Shown in pieces: positions 47,822-59,281 of a stretch of 64,000 nt of DNA. Numbering within the stretch: the stretch's first letter is position 1; every line of letters starts with the position of its first letter. The position numbers and the translations under genes were made by a program. Below the pieces are notes generated by a model. That model did not search any database and was not told the origin of the DNA. It saw nothing but the letters and a program-made list of their open reading frames with translations. The stretch comes from Sphingopyxis sp. TUF1 (GTDB lineage Bacteria > Pseudomonadota > Alphaproteobacteria > Sphingomonadales > Sphingomonadaceae), in the NCBI RefSeq assembly GCF_036687315.1, contig NZ_CP144683.1, positions 496,001 to 560,000 of the forward strand, given 5' to 3'.

Positions 47822-48658
47822 GTGGGCGCCATCGCCCCGCTCCGTTCGCTGGCAGCAGCGGCCCTTTCAGGGCTGCTGCTGCTTGCCGCCCCTGTAGCCG
47901 CGCAAACCTTCCCCAAGCTCGCGGGCAATCCCGTCGTCGATCAGGCGGACATCATCCCCGCGGCCCAAGAAGCCGCGCTCAACACGCAGCTGCTCGACCT
48001 TGAAAAACGCACCGGGCACCAGCTTGTCGTCGCGACGGTCAGCGACCTCGAGGGCCGCGATGTTGCCGATTATGGCTACCGCCTTGGCCGCGAATGGGGG
48101 ATCGGCGATGCCGAGCGCGACGATGGCGTCGTGTTCCTGGTCGCGCCGAACGAGCGGCGGATGCACATTGCGGTCGGGCTGGGGCTCGAACCCGTGCTGA
48201 CCGACGCGATGTCGGGGCGGATCATCCGCGATACGATCACCCCGCGTTTCAAGGACGGCGACTATCCCGGCGGCATCCAGGCCGGGGTGAACGCCATTGC
48301 CGAACAGATCGAACTGCCGCCCGAGGAAGCTGCCGCGCGCGCGCAGGCCGCCGCTGCCGCCGAACGCGACCGCGCCGACGACGGCAATTTCGGCGGGCTG
48401 TTTTTCCTTGGCTTCATCGTCCTCATCTTCTTCATCATCCCGTGGTTCGCGAGCCGCGGACGCGGCAACAAACGCCGCGGGCGGCGCGGCAGCCCATGGG
48501 GCGCCGCGCCGATCATCATCTGGGGCGATAATGACGATTGGGGCGGCGGCGGTGGATCGTCGTGGGGCGGTGGCGGCGGCTTTGGCGGTGGCGGCTTCGG
48601 CGGCTTTTCGGGCGGCGGCGGCAGCTTCGGCGGCGGCGGCGCGTCGGGCGGCTGGTAG
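47822..48658 (+). CDS. TPM-domain protein, YgcG-like
   Basis: A 278-residue exported protein. Signal peptide (AAAALSGLLLLAAPVAAQT), periplasmic TPM domain (about 30-160: NPVVDQADIIPAAQEAALNT, LGREWGIGDAERDDGVVFLV), one transmembrane helix (FFLGFIVLIFFIIPWF, about 195-210) and a very Gly-rich tail of about 50 residues with Trp (SSWGGGGGFGGGGF). The start is GTG at 47822, directly after the lemA stop. The LemA-TPM pairing is common, and the role is not known. Confidence 0.9.
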   Translation: MGAIAPLRSLAAAALSGLLLLAAPVAAQTFPKLAGNPVVDQADIIPAAQEAALNTQLLDLEKRTGHQLVVATVSDLEGRDVADYGYRLGREWGIGDAERDDGVVFLVAPNERRMHIAVGLGLEPVLTDAMSGRIIRDTITPRFKDGDYPGGIQAGVNAIAEQIELPPEEAAARAQAAAAAERDRADDGNFGGLFFLGFIVLIFFIIPWFASRGRGNKRRGRRGSPWGAAPIIIWGDNDDWGGGGGSSWGGGGGFGGGGFGGFSGGGGSFGGGGASGGW

Positions 48659-48670
48659 GAAACGGGAAAC

Positions 48671-49357
48671 ATGCCACGCAAAGTCAATCATGTGAGTGAA
48701 GCCGATCACCGCATCGTCACCGATGCGGTCGCGGCCGCCGAGCTCCACACCGACGGCGAGATCGTCACGATCATCGCCGCGCAGTCGAGCGATTATGACG
48801 ATGTCGCGCTCGTCTGGGCGAGCGTCGGCGCCTTCCTCGCCATGTCGCTCGTCGCGCTGTTCCCCGATTTCTATCGCAGCCTTTACGATGCCTTGCGCGG
48901 CGGCTGGGGGCACGAACCGACCGCAAACGAGTGGCTCGGCACGGTCATCGCCGTGGGCGTCGTCAAATGGATCGGTATATGGCTGATCTTGCTCTGGCGC
49001 CCGCTGCGGCTCGCGCTGACGCCGCGGTCGATCAAGGCCGGACGCGCCCGCGCGCGCGCAATCGACCTGTTCAAGGTCGGCACGGAGGCAAAGACGGTCG
49101 GCCGCACCGGCGTCGTCCTCTACGTCAGCCTGGCCGAGCATCGCGCCGACATCGTCGCCGACGCGGCGATCGCGTCGAAGGTGTCGCCCGATATCTGGGG
49201 CGACGCGATGGCCGCGCTGATCGAACGCATCCGCGCAGGCCAGCCCGGCGAGGGCATGGCGGAAGCGGTGCGGCAGGTCGGGGCGGTGCTTGCCACGCAT
49301 TTCCCGAAAAGCGACGGCAATCCGAACGAGCTGTGCGACCGGCTGATCGAAATCTGA
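48671..49357 (+). CDS. Second TPM-domain membrane protein
   Basis: A 228-residue inner-membrane protein with the TPM-type start SEADHRIVTDAVAAAELHTD followed by GEIVTIIAAQSSDYDDVALV. It has two or three hydrophobic segments (LVWASVGAFLAMSLVALF, LGTVIAVGVVKWIGIWLILL) and a second soluble part (RTGVVLYVSLAEHRADIVAD). It lies 12 bases after the YgcG-like gene, so the lemA-TPM-TPM set is one operon with the NUDIX gene after it. Confidence 0.85.
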   Translation: MPRKVNHVSEADHRIVTDAVAAAELHTDGEIVTIIAAQSSDYDDVALVWASVGAFLAMSLVALFPDFYRSLYDALRGGWGHEPTANEWLGTVIAVGVVKWIGIWLILLWRPLRLALTPRSIKAGRARARAIDLFKVGTEAKTVGRTGVVLYVSLAEHRADIVADAAIASKVSPDIWGDAMAALIERIRAGQPGEGMAEAVRQVGAVLATHFPKSDGNPNELCDRLIEI

Positions 49358-49358
49358 C

Positions 49359-49907
49359 ATGACCCGCCCTGCCCCCGACACGCCCATCGAGACGCGCTGG
49401 GAAGGCCGCTTCGTCACCGTCAAGCAACAGGGCAATTGGGAATATGTCGCGCGCTCGCGCGGTATCCATGCCGCGGTGATCCTCGCGATCGACGAGGACG
49501 CGGCAGGGCGCCACGTCATCCTGGTCGAGCAATATCGCGTGCCCTTGAAACGAAGCTGCCTCGAACTGCCCGCGGGGCTTGTCGGCGATGACAGCGCGGG
49601 CGAAGCCGCCGAGGTCGCCGCGGCGCGCGAGCTGGAAGAGGAAACGGGCTATCGCGCCGCGACTTGGCGCACCGTCGGCGAATTCTGCAGCTCGCCGGGC
49701 ATGGTCAGCGAAAGCTTCACGCTGCTAGTGGCGTCGGGGTTGACCAAGGTCGGCGACGGCGGCGGCGTCGATGGCGAGGACATCATCGTCCACCGCGTCG
49801 CACTGGACGGGATCGAGGATTTCGTTGCGGCGAAACGCGCCGAAGGCTGCGGTATTGACGTGCGCGTTGCGATGCTGCTCGCGGGCGGGTTGCTGGCCGG
49901 CACCTAA
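49359..49907 (+). CDS. NUDIX hydrolase, ADP-ribose pyrophosphatase-like
   Basis: A 182-residue NUDIX enzyme. The Nudix box is GDDSAGEAAEVAAARELEEE followed by TGY (about 69-91), preceded by ILVEQYRVPLKRSCLELPAG, the pattern of ADP-ribose or sugar-nucleotide pyrophosphatases (NudF-like). The ATG at 49359 overlaps nothing but is one base after the TPM stop, so it is co-transcribed. A family-D palindrome follows directly. Confidence 0.9.
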   Translation: MTRPAPDTPIETRWEGRFVTVKQQGNWEYVARSRGIHAAVILAIDEDAAGRHVILVEQYRVPLKRSCLELPAGLVGDDSAGEAAEVAAARELEEETGYRAATWRTVGEFCSSPGMVSESFTLLVASGLTKVGDGGGVDGEDIIVHRVALDGIEDFVAAKRAEGCGIDVRVAMLLAGGLLAGT

Positions 49908-49910
49908 ATC

Positions 49911-49990
49911 CGTTCGTGTCGAGCGAAGTCGAGACACCTTCGAGGTGGAGCATGGTCGAAAGGCATCTCGACTTCGCTCGATGCGAACGG
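49911..49990. repeat. Palindromic repeat, family D, copy 2
   Basis: Arms starting CGTTCGTGTCGAGCGAAGTC and ending TTCGCTCGATGCGAACGG, between the converging NUDIX and rhomboid genes. Confidence 0.82.
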
Positions 49991-50000
49991 GACGTGAGCC

Positions 50001-50636
50001 CTACCGCGCCCCGAAACGCCAGCGCAGCAGCGGCCGAGCCAGGAGCAGGCCCGCAAGAAATCCCCCGACATGCGCCCAGATCGCAATCGCGCCGAACCCG
50101 GCGCCGCCCGCGAAGCCCAGCAGGATCTGCACGCCGATCCACGCCGCCGCGAGCCAGATGGCGCGCACCCAGTGGCTGGGGATCGGCCCGATCGCGGGCG
50201 CTTCCGAGCGGCTGAAGATCAGCGCGAACACCGCGATCAGTGCCGAAATCGCTCCACTCGCGCCGATCATCGGCACGGCTGAGGAGGGATCGGCAAGATA
50301 TTGGGCGAGCGCACCGCCATAGGCGCCCGCGAGCAGCAACACCGCCATCGCCTTCGCGCCTAAGGGTGCTTCCAACTGGCGGCCGATGAACAACAACACG
50401 ACCATGTTGAAGGCGATGTGCAGCACCCCGCCGTGCAGGAAGGCCGACGTCAGCGGCGTCAGCACAAAGGGCACGATCGTTCCCGGCGGCAGGATTAATT
50501 CATGGCCGAAACGCGCCGGAATGAAACCCGCGCGCACGATCGCATTGATCTGGAACCCGGTGATCCAGAGCAGGACGAACAGGATGACGCAGGCCAGCGC
50601 ATAGCCCGTGACCAGCGGCGCGTCCTGCGGCTTCAT
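50001..50636 (-). CDS. Rhomboid-family intramembrane serine protease
   Basis: A 211-residue polytopic protein with six transmembrane segments. The catalytic Ser is in IGASGAISA (about 123-131) and the catalytic His in WAHVGGFLAGLLLA near residue 185. The family HGGVLHIAFNMVVLLFIGRQ (about 67-86) supplies the L1/helix-2 motif. It cleaves substrates inside the membrane; targets unknown. It begins 13 bases after the greA stop. Confidence 0.92.
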   Translation of the reverse strand: MKPQDAPLVTGYALACVILFVLLWITGFQINAIVRAGFIPARFGHELILPPGTIVPFVLTPLTSAFLHGGVLHIAFNMVVLLFIGRQLEAPLGAKAMAVLLLAGAYGGALAQYLADPSSAVPMIGASGAISALIAVFALIFSRSEAPAIGPIPSHWVRAIWLAAAWIGVQILLGFAGGAGFGAIAIWAHVGGFLAGLLLARPLLRWRFGAR

Positions 50637-50649
50637 CGCCCGCGACCCA

Positions 50650-51126
50650 TCAGATGAATTCGATCTTGGTCACCAGATAATATTTGTCGCCCGACGGCAC
50701 CGTGACCTCGACCTCGTCATCGACGCGGCGGCCGATCAGCGCGCGACCGAGCGGCGAATTATAACTGATCTTACCGTCCTTCGCGTCGGCCTCGGCCTGG
50801 CCGACGATCTGATATTTCACCGGCTTGTTGTCTTCGTCGGCGAGCGTGACCGTCGCGCCGAACACGATGCGGTCGCCCGACAGCGTCGTCGGGTCGATCA
50901 CCTGCGCGCGCGACAATTTGTCCTCCAGGTCGCCGATCGTCGCTTCGACCTGGCCCTGGCGTTCCTTGGCGGCGTGATATTCGGCATTTTCCGAAAGGTC
51001 GCCGTGCGCGCGCGCTTCCTCGATCGCATCGACGATCAGCGGTCGCTCGGCCTTGAGCGCCGCGAGTTGCGCGGTCAGCTTCTCATAGCCTTCCTGCAGC
51101 ATCGGTACCTTTTCAACGCTTGCCAT
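50650..51126 (-). CDS. greA: Transcription elongation factor GreA
   Basis: A 158-residue factor that reaches into the RNA-polymerase secondary channel to rescue backtracked complexes. N-terminal coiled coil ([20 protein letters not shown]) with the acidic tip [20 protein letters not shown]. The C-terminal domain includes [23 protein letters not shown] at 51126 is the family start. It follows carB by 97 bases in the same direction. Confidence 0.96.
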   Translation of the reverse strand: MASVEKVPMLQEGYEKLTAQLAALKAERPLIVDAIEEARAHGDLSENAEYHAAKERQGQVEATIGDLEDKLSRAQVIDPTTLSGDRIVFGATVTLADEDNKPVKYQIVGQAEADAKDGKISYNSPLGRALIGRRVDDEVEVTVPSGDKYYLVTKIEFI

Positions 51127-51222
51127 TATCCTGTTGTCCTTCGTCAATAATCCACCGCCAGCGAAACTTCGCCGGGGCGGCTGTGCCGCTTTTCCGTGAT
51201 GTCGGGGAGGTGGAGCGGTCCT

Positions 51223-54543
<3,321 letters not shown>

Positions 54544-54601
54544 TATTGGACCTTATCGGCAGGCATTTAGAGGCGAGAACTAGAACTCCCGGAAGGGGAG
54601 A

Positions 54602-54964
54602 TTATTTTCGCGGAGAGTCCTTTGGCGTTGTGAACACGGAAAAATGGGACGGTACGGAGCGCGTCACGCATGAAACGATTTCAGGGTCGCGTGCCGTGCT
54701 CGAAGCCAGAATTAGCCGACGATGCGAAATCTCCACATCCGAGTATCTAGCATCGGTTGCGCCACATTTTCGGATTTGTTCCAGCAGAAAGTGGGGACCC
54801 GCAAAGTCAGGCCGCGACCCCGTTCCTTGGATATTCCCATATCCTCCCCGAACGCCGTCAGGGAACTCGAAAACGAGCGTCGATGGAGGAGAGGCCGGAT
54901 CGATTGGGGCAGCCTGCCCCACCACCGCCAACGCAAGATATATATAACCAGCGGCTGTGATCAC
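54602..54964 (-). CDS. Small predicted exported protein between carA and carB, unrecognised
   Basis: A 120-residue ORF whose GTG start (54964) overlaps the carA stop as GTGA, so it is set for translational coupling. The N-terminus MITAAGYIYLALAVVGQAAP looks like a signal peptide. The mature part has two cysteines (IRKCGATDARYSD, EIVSCVTRSV) that could form a disulfide. Codon use is unlike the neighbours (ATA, AGA, CTA and TCA codons, lower GC3), suggesting acquisition or weak selection. No family recognised. carA and carB are usually adjacent or separated by larger known genes. Confidence 0.6.
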   Translation of the reverse strand: MITAAGYIYLALAVVGQAAPIDPASPPSTLVFEFPDGVRGGYGNIQGTGSRPDFAGPHFLLEQIRKCGATDARYSDVEISHRRLILASSTARDPEIVSCVTRSVPSHFSVFTTPKDSPRK

Positions 54965-56244
54965 TTCAGCCCACCCACAAACTTCTCGAACAGATAGAAG
55001 CTGTCCTGCGGCCCCGGGCTCGCCTCGGGGTGATATTGCACGCTGAACGCCTTCTTGCCGGTGATCGCGATACCGCAGTTCGATCCGTCGAACAGGCTCT
55101 TGTGCGTCTCGACCACGCCGCCAGGCAGCGTCAATGCGTCGACCGCAAAGCCATGGTTCATGCTGGTGATCTCGACCACGCCGTCGGCGAAATCCCCGCC
55201 GACGCGCTGGACCGGATGGTTCGCGCCGCGGTGACCCTGATGCATCTTCACCGTCCGTGCCCCTGCGGCGAGCGCGAGCAGCTGGTGGCCGAGGCAGATG
55301 CCAAAGATCGGGACATTGCGGTCGAGCAGCCCCTTGATCACCGGCACGGCATATTCGCCCGTCGCCGCCGGATCGCCGGGGCCGTTCGACAGGAACACGC
55401 CCGCGGGCTCCAGCGCCAGCACCTCGTCGAGGGTCGCCGTCGCGGGCACCACGGTGACGCGCGCGCCGGCCTTTACCAGATTGCGGAAGATATTGTCCTT
55501 CGCGCCATAGTCGATCGCGACGACATGGGGTCTGCTGTCCCCCTCCCGCTTGCGGGAGGGGTTAGGGGTGGGCGAAGTCTCGGATGTCGGTGCAGAAGTC
55601 GGCCCACCCCCGACCCCTCCCGCAGGCGGGAGGGGAGAGACATAGCCCTTGCCCAGCACCCACGTTCCCGCATCCCACGCCCCCGTATCCGTCCGGCTGA
55701 CCGTCTTCGCCAGGTCCATGCCCTCCAGCCCCGACCAGCTCCGCGCCATCGCCAGCAGCTCGTCCACGTCGAACTTGCCGTCTGCACGATGCGCAATCAC
55801 CCCGTTCGGCGCGCCCGCATCGCGGATGCGGCGCGTCAGCGCGCGCGTGTCGATACCCGCAAGGCCGATGACGCCCTGTTCCGCCATCCATTCGGGCAGC
55901 GTCTGGACGCTGCGGAAATTGCTGGGCTGCGTGGGCAGCTCGCGCGTGATGCATCCAAGCGCACCATGCACGCCGCGCTCCATATCTTCCGGGTTCGCGC
56001 CGACATTACCGATGTGGGGAAAGGTGAAGGTGATGACCTGGCCCGCGTAGCTCGGGTCGGTCAGTATCTCCTGATAACCGGTCATCGACGTATTGAAACA
56101 AATCTCGCCTACTGCCGCACCCTCAGCGCCATAACCCACGCCCCACAGGATCGTGCCGTCGGCAAGGACGAGGACGCCGGTCGCGCCAGATGGCTGGCTT
56201 TGCGAGGCGGCTTTGGGCGCGACTGGGGGGTTGGCTGATGCCAT
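54961..56244 (-). CDS. carA: Carbamoyl-phosphate synthase small subunit CarA, with repeat-derived insert
   Basis: Glutaminase subunit of carbamoyl-phosphate synthase, 427 residues. The N-terminal domain (about 20-200) contains ICFNTSMTGYQEILTDPSYA. The class I amidotransferase domain has nucleophile Cys317 in GICLGHQ and HPEASPGPQD with the catalytic His and Glu. Residues about 203-237 (beginning SPLPPAGGVGGGPTSAPT) are encoded by a dispersed palindromic element and lie in the linker between the two domains, lengthening the protein by about 33 residues without breaking the frame. Catalytic parts are intact. Confidence 0.96.
   Translation of the reverse strand: MASANPPVAPKAASQSQPSGATGVLVLADGTILWGVGYGAEGAAVGEICFNTSMTGYQEILTDPSYAGQVITFTFPHIGNVGANPEDMERGVHGALGCITRELPTQPSNFRSVQTLPEWMAEQGVIGLAGIDTRALTRRIRDAGAPNGVIAHRADGKFDVDELLAMARSWSGLEGMDLAKTVSRTDTGAWDAGTWVLGKGYVSPLPPAGGVGGGPTSAPTSETSPTPNPSRKREGDSRPHVVAIDYGAKDNIFRNLVKAGARVTVVPATATLDEVLALEPAGVFLSNGPGDPAATGEYAVPVIKGLLDRNVPIFGICLGHQLLALAAGARTVKMHQGHRGANHPVQRVGGDFADGVVEITSMNHGFAVDALTLPGGVVETHKSLFDGSNCGIAITGKKAFSVQYHPEASPGPQDSFYLFEKFVGGLK
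55538..55636. repeat. Palindromic repeat, family G, inserted in frame in carA
   Basis: About 99 bases with two inverted halves; each half carries its own hairpin (CCCCTCCCGC-type arms). The halves, 55538-55574 and about 55600-55636, are near reverse complements. Its length is a multiple of three in effect, since the CarA frame stays open across it. Confidence 0.85.
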
Positions 56245-56375
56245 TTAACATGCTCCGGACGGGGGGCTAAACGGCCGACCAATTAGGCGCCAAAAAAGTG
56301 ATTCACAAGCTATCGGATTTGGAATCTTCCCGCTAGAGAGGGCCTTTCCGAAATTTGAGAGCCATGGGGACACGC

Positions 56376-56828
56376 ATGATTCGCGATGACATCAAGGCTG
56401 CGCAGGTTGCCGCGATGAAGAGCGGCGACAAGGCGCGCCTGGGCACGATCCGGCTGATGCTGGCCAAGATCAAGGACAAGGACATCGAACTGCGCACCGG
56501 CACCGCGCCGGCCGACGACGATGTGCTGGTGACTGACGTTTTGCAGAAAATGGTCAAGCAGCGCCGCGAATCGATCACCATGTACGAACAGGGCGGGCGG
56601 CAGGAACTGGCCGACATCGAGGCGGCCGAAGTCGCGGTGATCGAGGATTTCCTGCCCGCGCAGCTGAGCGATGATGAGGCGGTTGCGGCGATCAAGGCGA
56701 TCGTCGTGGAGCTGGGCGCGGAAAGCCTGAAGGATATGGGCAAGGTGATGGCCGCGGTGAAGGACCGGCTGGGCTCGCAGCTCGATATGAGCAAGGCGAG
56801 CGGGTGGGTGAAGGCGGCGTTGTCCTAA
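56376..56828 (+). CDS. GatB/YqeY-domain protein
   Basis: A 150-residue YqeY-like protein carrying the tail domain shared with GatB of the tRNA amidotransferase. It begins MIRDDIKAAQVAAMKSGDKA, with RLGTIRLMLAKIKDKDIELR and the C-terminal KDMGKVMAAVKDRLGSQLDM. ATG at 56376 has GGGGA upstream; ATGs at 56364 and 56355 are in frame. Function is unproven. It sits upstream of dnaG-rpoD as in many bacteria. Confidence 0.93.
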   Translation: MIRDDIKAAQVAAMKSGDKARLGTIRLMLAKIKDKDIELRTGTAPADDDVLVTDVLQKMVKQRRESITMYEQGGRQELADIEAAEVAVIEDFLPAQLSDDEAVAAIKAIVVELGAESLKDMGKVMAAVKDRLGSQLDMSKASGWVKAALS

Positions 56829-56850
56829 GGGGCGGCCACTCACCCCGTCT

Positions 56851-56925
56851 CCGTTCGTCCCGAGCGAAGTCGAGGGACGTGAGGCCGGGCGCCAACGTGT
56901 CTCGACTTCGCTCGACACGAACGGG
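56851..56925. repeat. Palindromic repeat, family D, copy 3 (left flank of GIY-YIG gene)
   Basis: 75 bases that differ at only two positions from 57262-57336, same orientation. Ends 12 bases before the GIY-YIG start codon. Confidence 0.9.
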
Positions 56926-56937
56926 TAGAGAGTTAGG

Positions 56938-57372
56938 ATGGCGTTCTGGACCTACATCCTGCTCTGTTCCGACGGTCGCTATTACACGGGACACACGGAC
57001 CATCTGGAACGCCGCATCGCCCAGCATCAGCACGGCGGATTTTGCGATTTCACCTCGCGGCGGAGGCCGGTGACTTTGGTCTGGTCGCAGTATTTCGCAA
57101 CCCGGATCGAAGCGCTGGAAGCGGAGCGCCGGATCAAGCCTTGGTCGCGCGCGAAAAAGGAGGCGCTGATCCGTGGTGACTGGGAAATGGTGAGCCATTT
57201 CGCGAAACCCCCTCACGAACGCCCCGATCTCTCCTGCGCTCCAAAAGAACGCCCTCCCTCCCCGTTCGTCCCGAGCGAAGTCGAGGGACGTGAGGCCGGG
57301 AGCCAACGTGTCTCGACTGCGCTCGACACGAACGGGGGTGGGGGTCAGGCCGACCCGGAGGGCAACCCATGA
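56938..57372 (+). CDS. GIY-YIG nuclease-domain protein with repeat-encoded tail
   Basis: A 144-residue protein. Residues about 1-85 are a single GIY-YIG domain of the UPF0213/YhbQ type: WTYILLCSDGRYYTGHTDHL, then LERRIAQHQHG with the Arg, and ALEAERRIKPWSRAKKEALI with the Glu. The last ~40 residues include SPFVPSEVEGREAGSQRVST, which is translated family-D palindrome. The gene is therefore flanked by two repeat copies. Its stop overlaps the dnaG start by 4 bases. ATG at 56938 follows GTTAGG. DNA-cleavage activity is inferred only from the fold. Confidence 0.85.
   Translation: MAFWTYILLCSDGRYYTGHTDHLERRIAQHQHGGFCDFTSRRRPVTLVWSQYFATRIEALEAERRIKPWSRAKKEALIRGDWEMVSHFAKPPHERPDLSCAPKERPPSPFVPSEVEGREAGSQRVSTALDTNGGGGQADPEGNP
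57262..57336. repeat. Palindromic repeat, family D, copy 4 (inside the GIY-YIG 3' end)
   Basis: 75 bases nearly identical to 56851-56925; translated in frame as part of the GIY-YIG protein tail just upstream of dnaG. Confidence 0.9.
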
Positions 57373-59246
57373 CCCTCACCCCCCAATGGCTCGACGAACT
57401 GCGCTCGCGCATCACATTGTCGACCCTCATCGGCCGCACGGTAAAGGTCACCCGCGCCGGCCGCGAGTATAAAGCCTGCTGCCCATTCCATAACGAAAAG
57501 ACGCCCAGCTTCACGATCAACGACGAAAAGGGATTCTATCACTGCTTTGGTTGCTCGGCCCACGGCGATGCGATCCGCTGGATGACCGACCAGCGCGGCC
57601 TGTCGTTCATGGATGCGGTCAAGGAACTCGCGGCCGAAGCCGGGATGGACGTCCCCGCCCCCGACCCGCGCGCCGCGAAAAAGGCCGAGGAGCAGGCGAG
57701 CCTGCGCGATGTGACGCAGGCCGCGGCCGACTGGTTCACCCAGCAGCTCGGCAGCAGCAACGGCGCCCCGGCGCGCGACTATCTCGCCAAGCGCGGCATT
57801 TCGGAGGCGACTCGCAAGGCCTTCGGCTTCGGCCTCGCCCCCGATAGCCGCAGCGCACTGAAAGAAGCGCTCAAGAAATTCCCGACCGCGATGCTCGTCG
57901 AATCGGGCATGCTCATCGCGGTCGAGGACAAGGAGCCCTACGACCGCTTCCGCGGCCGCCTGATGATCCCGATCCGCGATGCGCGCGGGCGGGTGATCGC
58001 CTTCGGCGGGCGTATATTGGGCGACGGCGAGCCCAAATATCTGAACTCGCCCGACACGCCTTTGTTCGACAAGGGGCGCACGCTCTACAATCTCGACAAG
58101 GCCTCGCCCGCCTCGCGCCAGACGAACCGGATCATCGTCGTCGAGGGCTATATGGACGTCATCGCGCTCGCCGAGGCGGGGATCGCCGACGCCGTCGCGC
58201 CGCTGGGGACTGCACTCACCGAGAACCAGCTCGCGATGCTGTGGCGCATGGTGCCGGTGCCCATCCTCTGCCTCGACGGCGACAGCGCGGGGCAGAAGGC
58301 GGCGATGCGCGCCGCGACGCGCGCGCTGCCGCTGCTTCGCCCCGGTTTCAGCCTCGCCTTTGCGACGCTGCCCCCCGGGCAGGACCCCGACGATCTGGTG
58401 CGCTCCAAGGGCGCCGACGGCTTCGCGGCGGTCCTGGCCGACGCGCAGCCGCTCGTCGAACGCTTGTGGGCGCACGAGGTCGCCGCAGGCCCGCTTGCGA
58501 CGCCGGAGGAGCGCGCGGCGCTCAAGACCCGGCTGCTCGCGCACGCCGACGCGATCGAGGATGCCGATGTGCGCCATCATTATCGCGAGGCGTTCCGCGA
58601 AAAAATCGACGCCCTGTTCGCGAGGGCGCGCCCCGAGCGCGGCCCGCGCGTTCCGTGGGCGCCGGGGCCGGGACGCGGCGGCCGCCGTTTTCAACCCGAC
58701 CCGCGACTCCAGCCGCCCGGCGAGGAAACGCGCGCGCTCGGCCAGACGGGCATCGCGGGGCCGCTCGCCGCGGCTTTGCTCGCCGGATTGCTCCGCTATC
58801 CGGAGGCAATCCGGCGCAACGAAGAGGCGCTGATCCGCCTCGCGATCCCCGATTCCGGCGACGCCGAACTGCTCGGGCTGATGCTTGACATCGCAAATGC
58901 CCGCGAAGGGCTTGATTGCGAGGGGTTGCTTGCCATATTGGAGCCGATGAAAGTGTATAATAGGGCGATGACATTGCTCAGAGCCGATGGAATGCACTTC
59001 TCGTTCAATCGACGGCTCGAAGGCGAAGAGGTTGATGCAGCACGCGAAAACGCGCTGCGCGACCTTGACGAATATATCGGCGTGCTCGTGACGCAGCCCG
59101 AAATCCGTGCCCGGCTAGCCGAGGCGACTGCGGATTATATGCGCACGATGGACGACGAAGGCCATGCGCGGCAGCAAAAGCTGCGCGCGATGGACGAGGA
59201 TCTGACCCGCCGCCTGGCCGCGCTGTCCGACAGCCGCAGCCAGTAA
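57369..59246 (+). CDS. dnaG: DNA primase
   Basis: Replication primase of 625 residues. The N-terminal CHC2 zinc finger uses Cys38, His41, Cys59 and Cys62 (CPFHNEKTPSF, FYHCFGCSAHGD). The TOPRIM core follows with IIVVEGYMDVIALAEAGI (about 257-274) and LCLDGDSAGQKAAMRA (about 299-314). The C-terminal helicase-binding part runs to residue 625. The ATG at 57369 overlaps the GIY-YIG stop by 4 bases. With rpoD downstream it forms the macromolecular-synthesis pair; rpsU is not present here. Confidence 0.97.
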   Translation: MTLTPQWLDELRSRITLSTLIGRTVKVTRAGREYKACCPFHNEKTPSFTINDEKGFYHCFGCSAHGDAIRWMTDQRGLSFMDAVKELAAEAGMDVPAPDPRAAKKAEEQASLRDVTQAAADWFTQQLGSSNGAPARDYLAKRGISEATRKAFGFGLAPDSRSALKEALKKFPTAMLVESGMLIAVEDKEPYDRFRGRLMIPIRDARGRVIAFGGRILGDGEPKYLNSPDTPLFDKGRTLYNLDKASPASRQTNRIIVVEGYMDVIALAEAGIADAVAPLGTALTENQLAMLWRMVPVPILCLDGDSAGQKAAMRAATRALPLLRPGFSLAFATLPPGQDPDDLVRSKGADGFAAVLADAQPLVERLWAHEVAAGPLATPEERAALKTRLLAHADAIEDADVRHHYREAFREKIDALFARARPERGPRVPWAPGPGRGGRRFQPDPRLQPPGEETRALGQTGIAGPLAAALLAGLLRYPEAIRRNEEALIRLAIPDSGDAELLGLMLDIANAREGLDCEGLLAILEPMKVYNRAMTLLRADGMHFSFNRRLEGEEVDAARENALRDLDEYIGVLVTQPEIRARLAEATADYMRTMDDEGHARQQKLRAMDEDLTRRLAALSDSRSQ

Positions 59247-59281
59247 CGACCCGTAAATGCCCCTTCAGGCAGGATGAATAA

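Noticed and set aside
54544..54601. Regulatory leader (riboswitch or attenuator) before carB
   Set aside because: Only about 58 bases with no conserved structure; carB is likely expressed from the carA transcript.
57345..58997. 550-residue minus-strand frame opposite dnaG
   Set aside because: Shadow frame; dnaG has all motifs in the plus strand.
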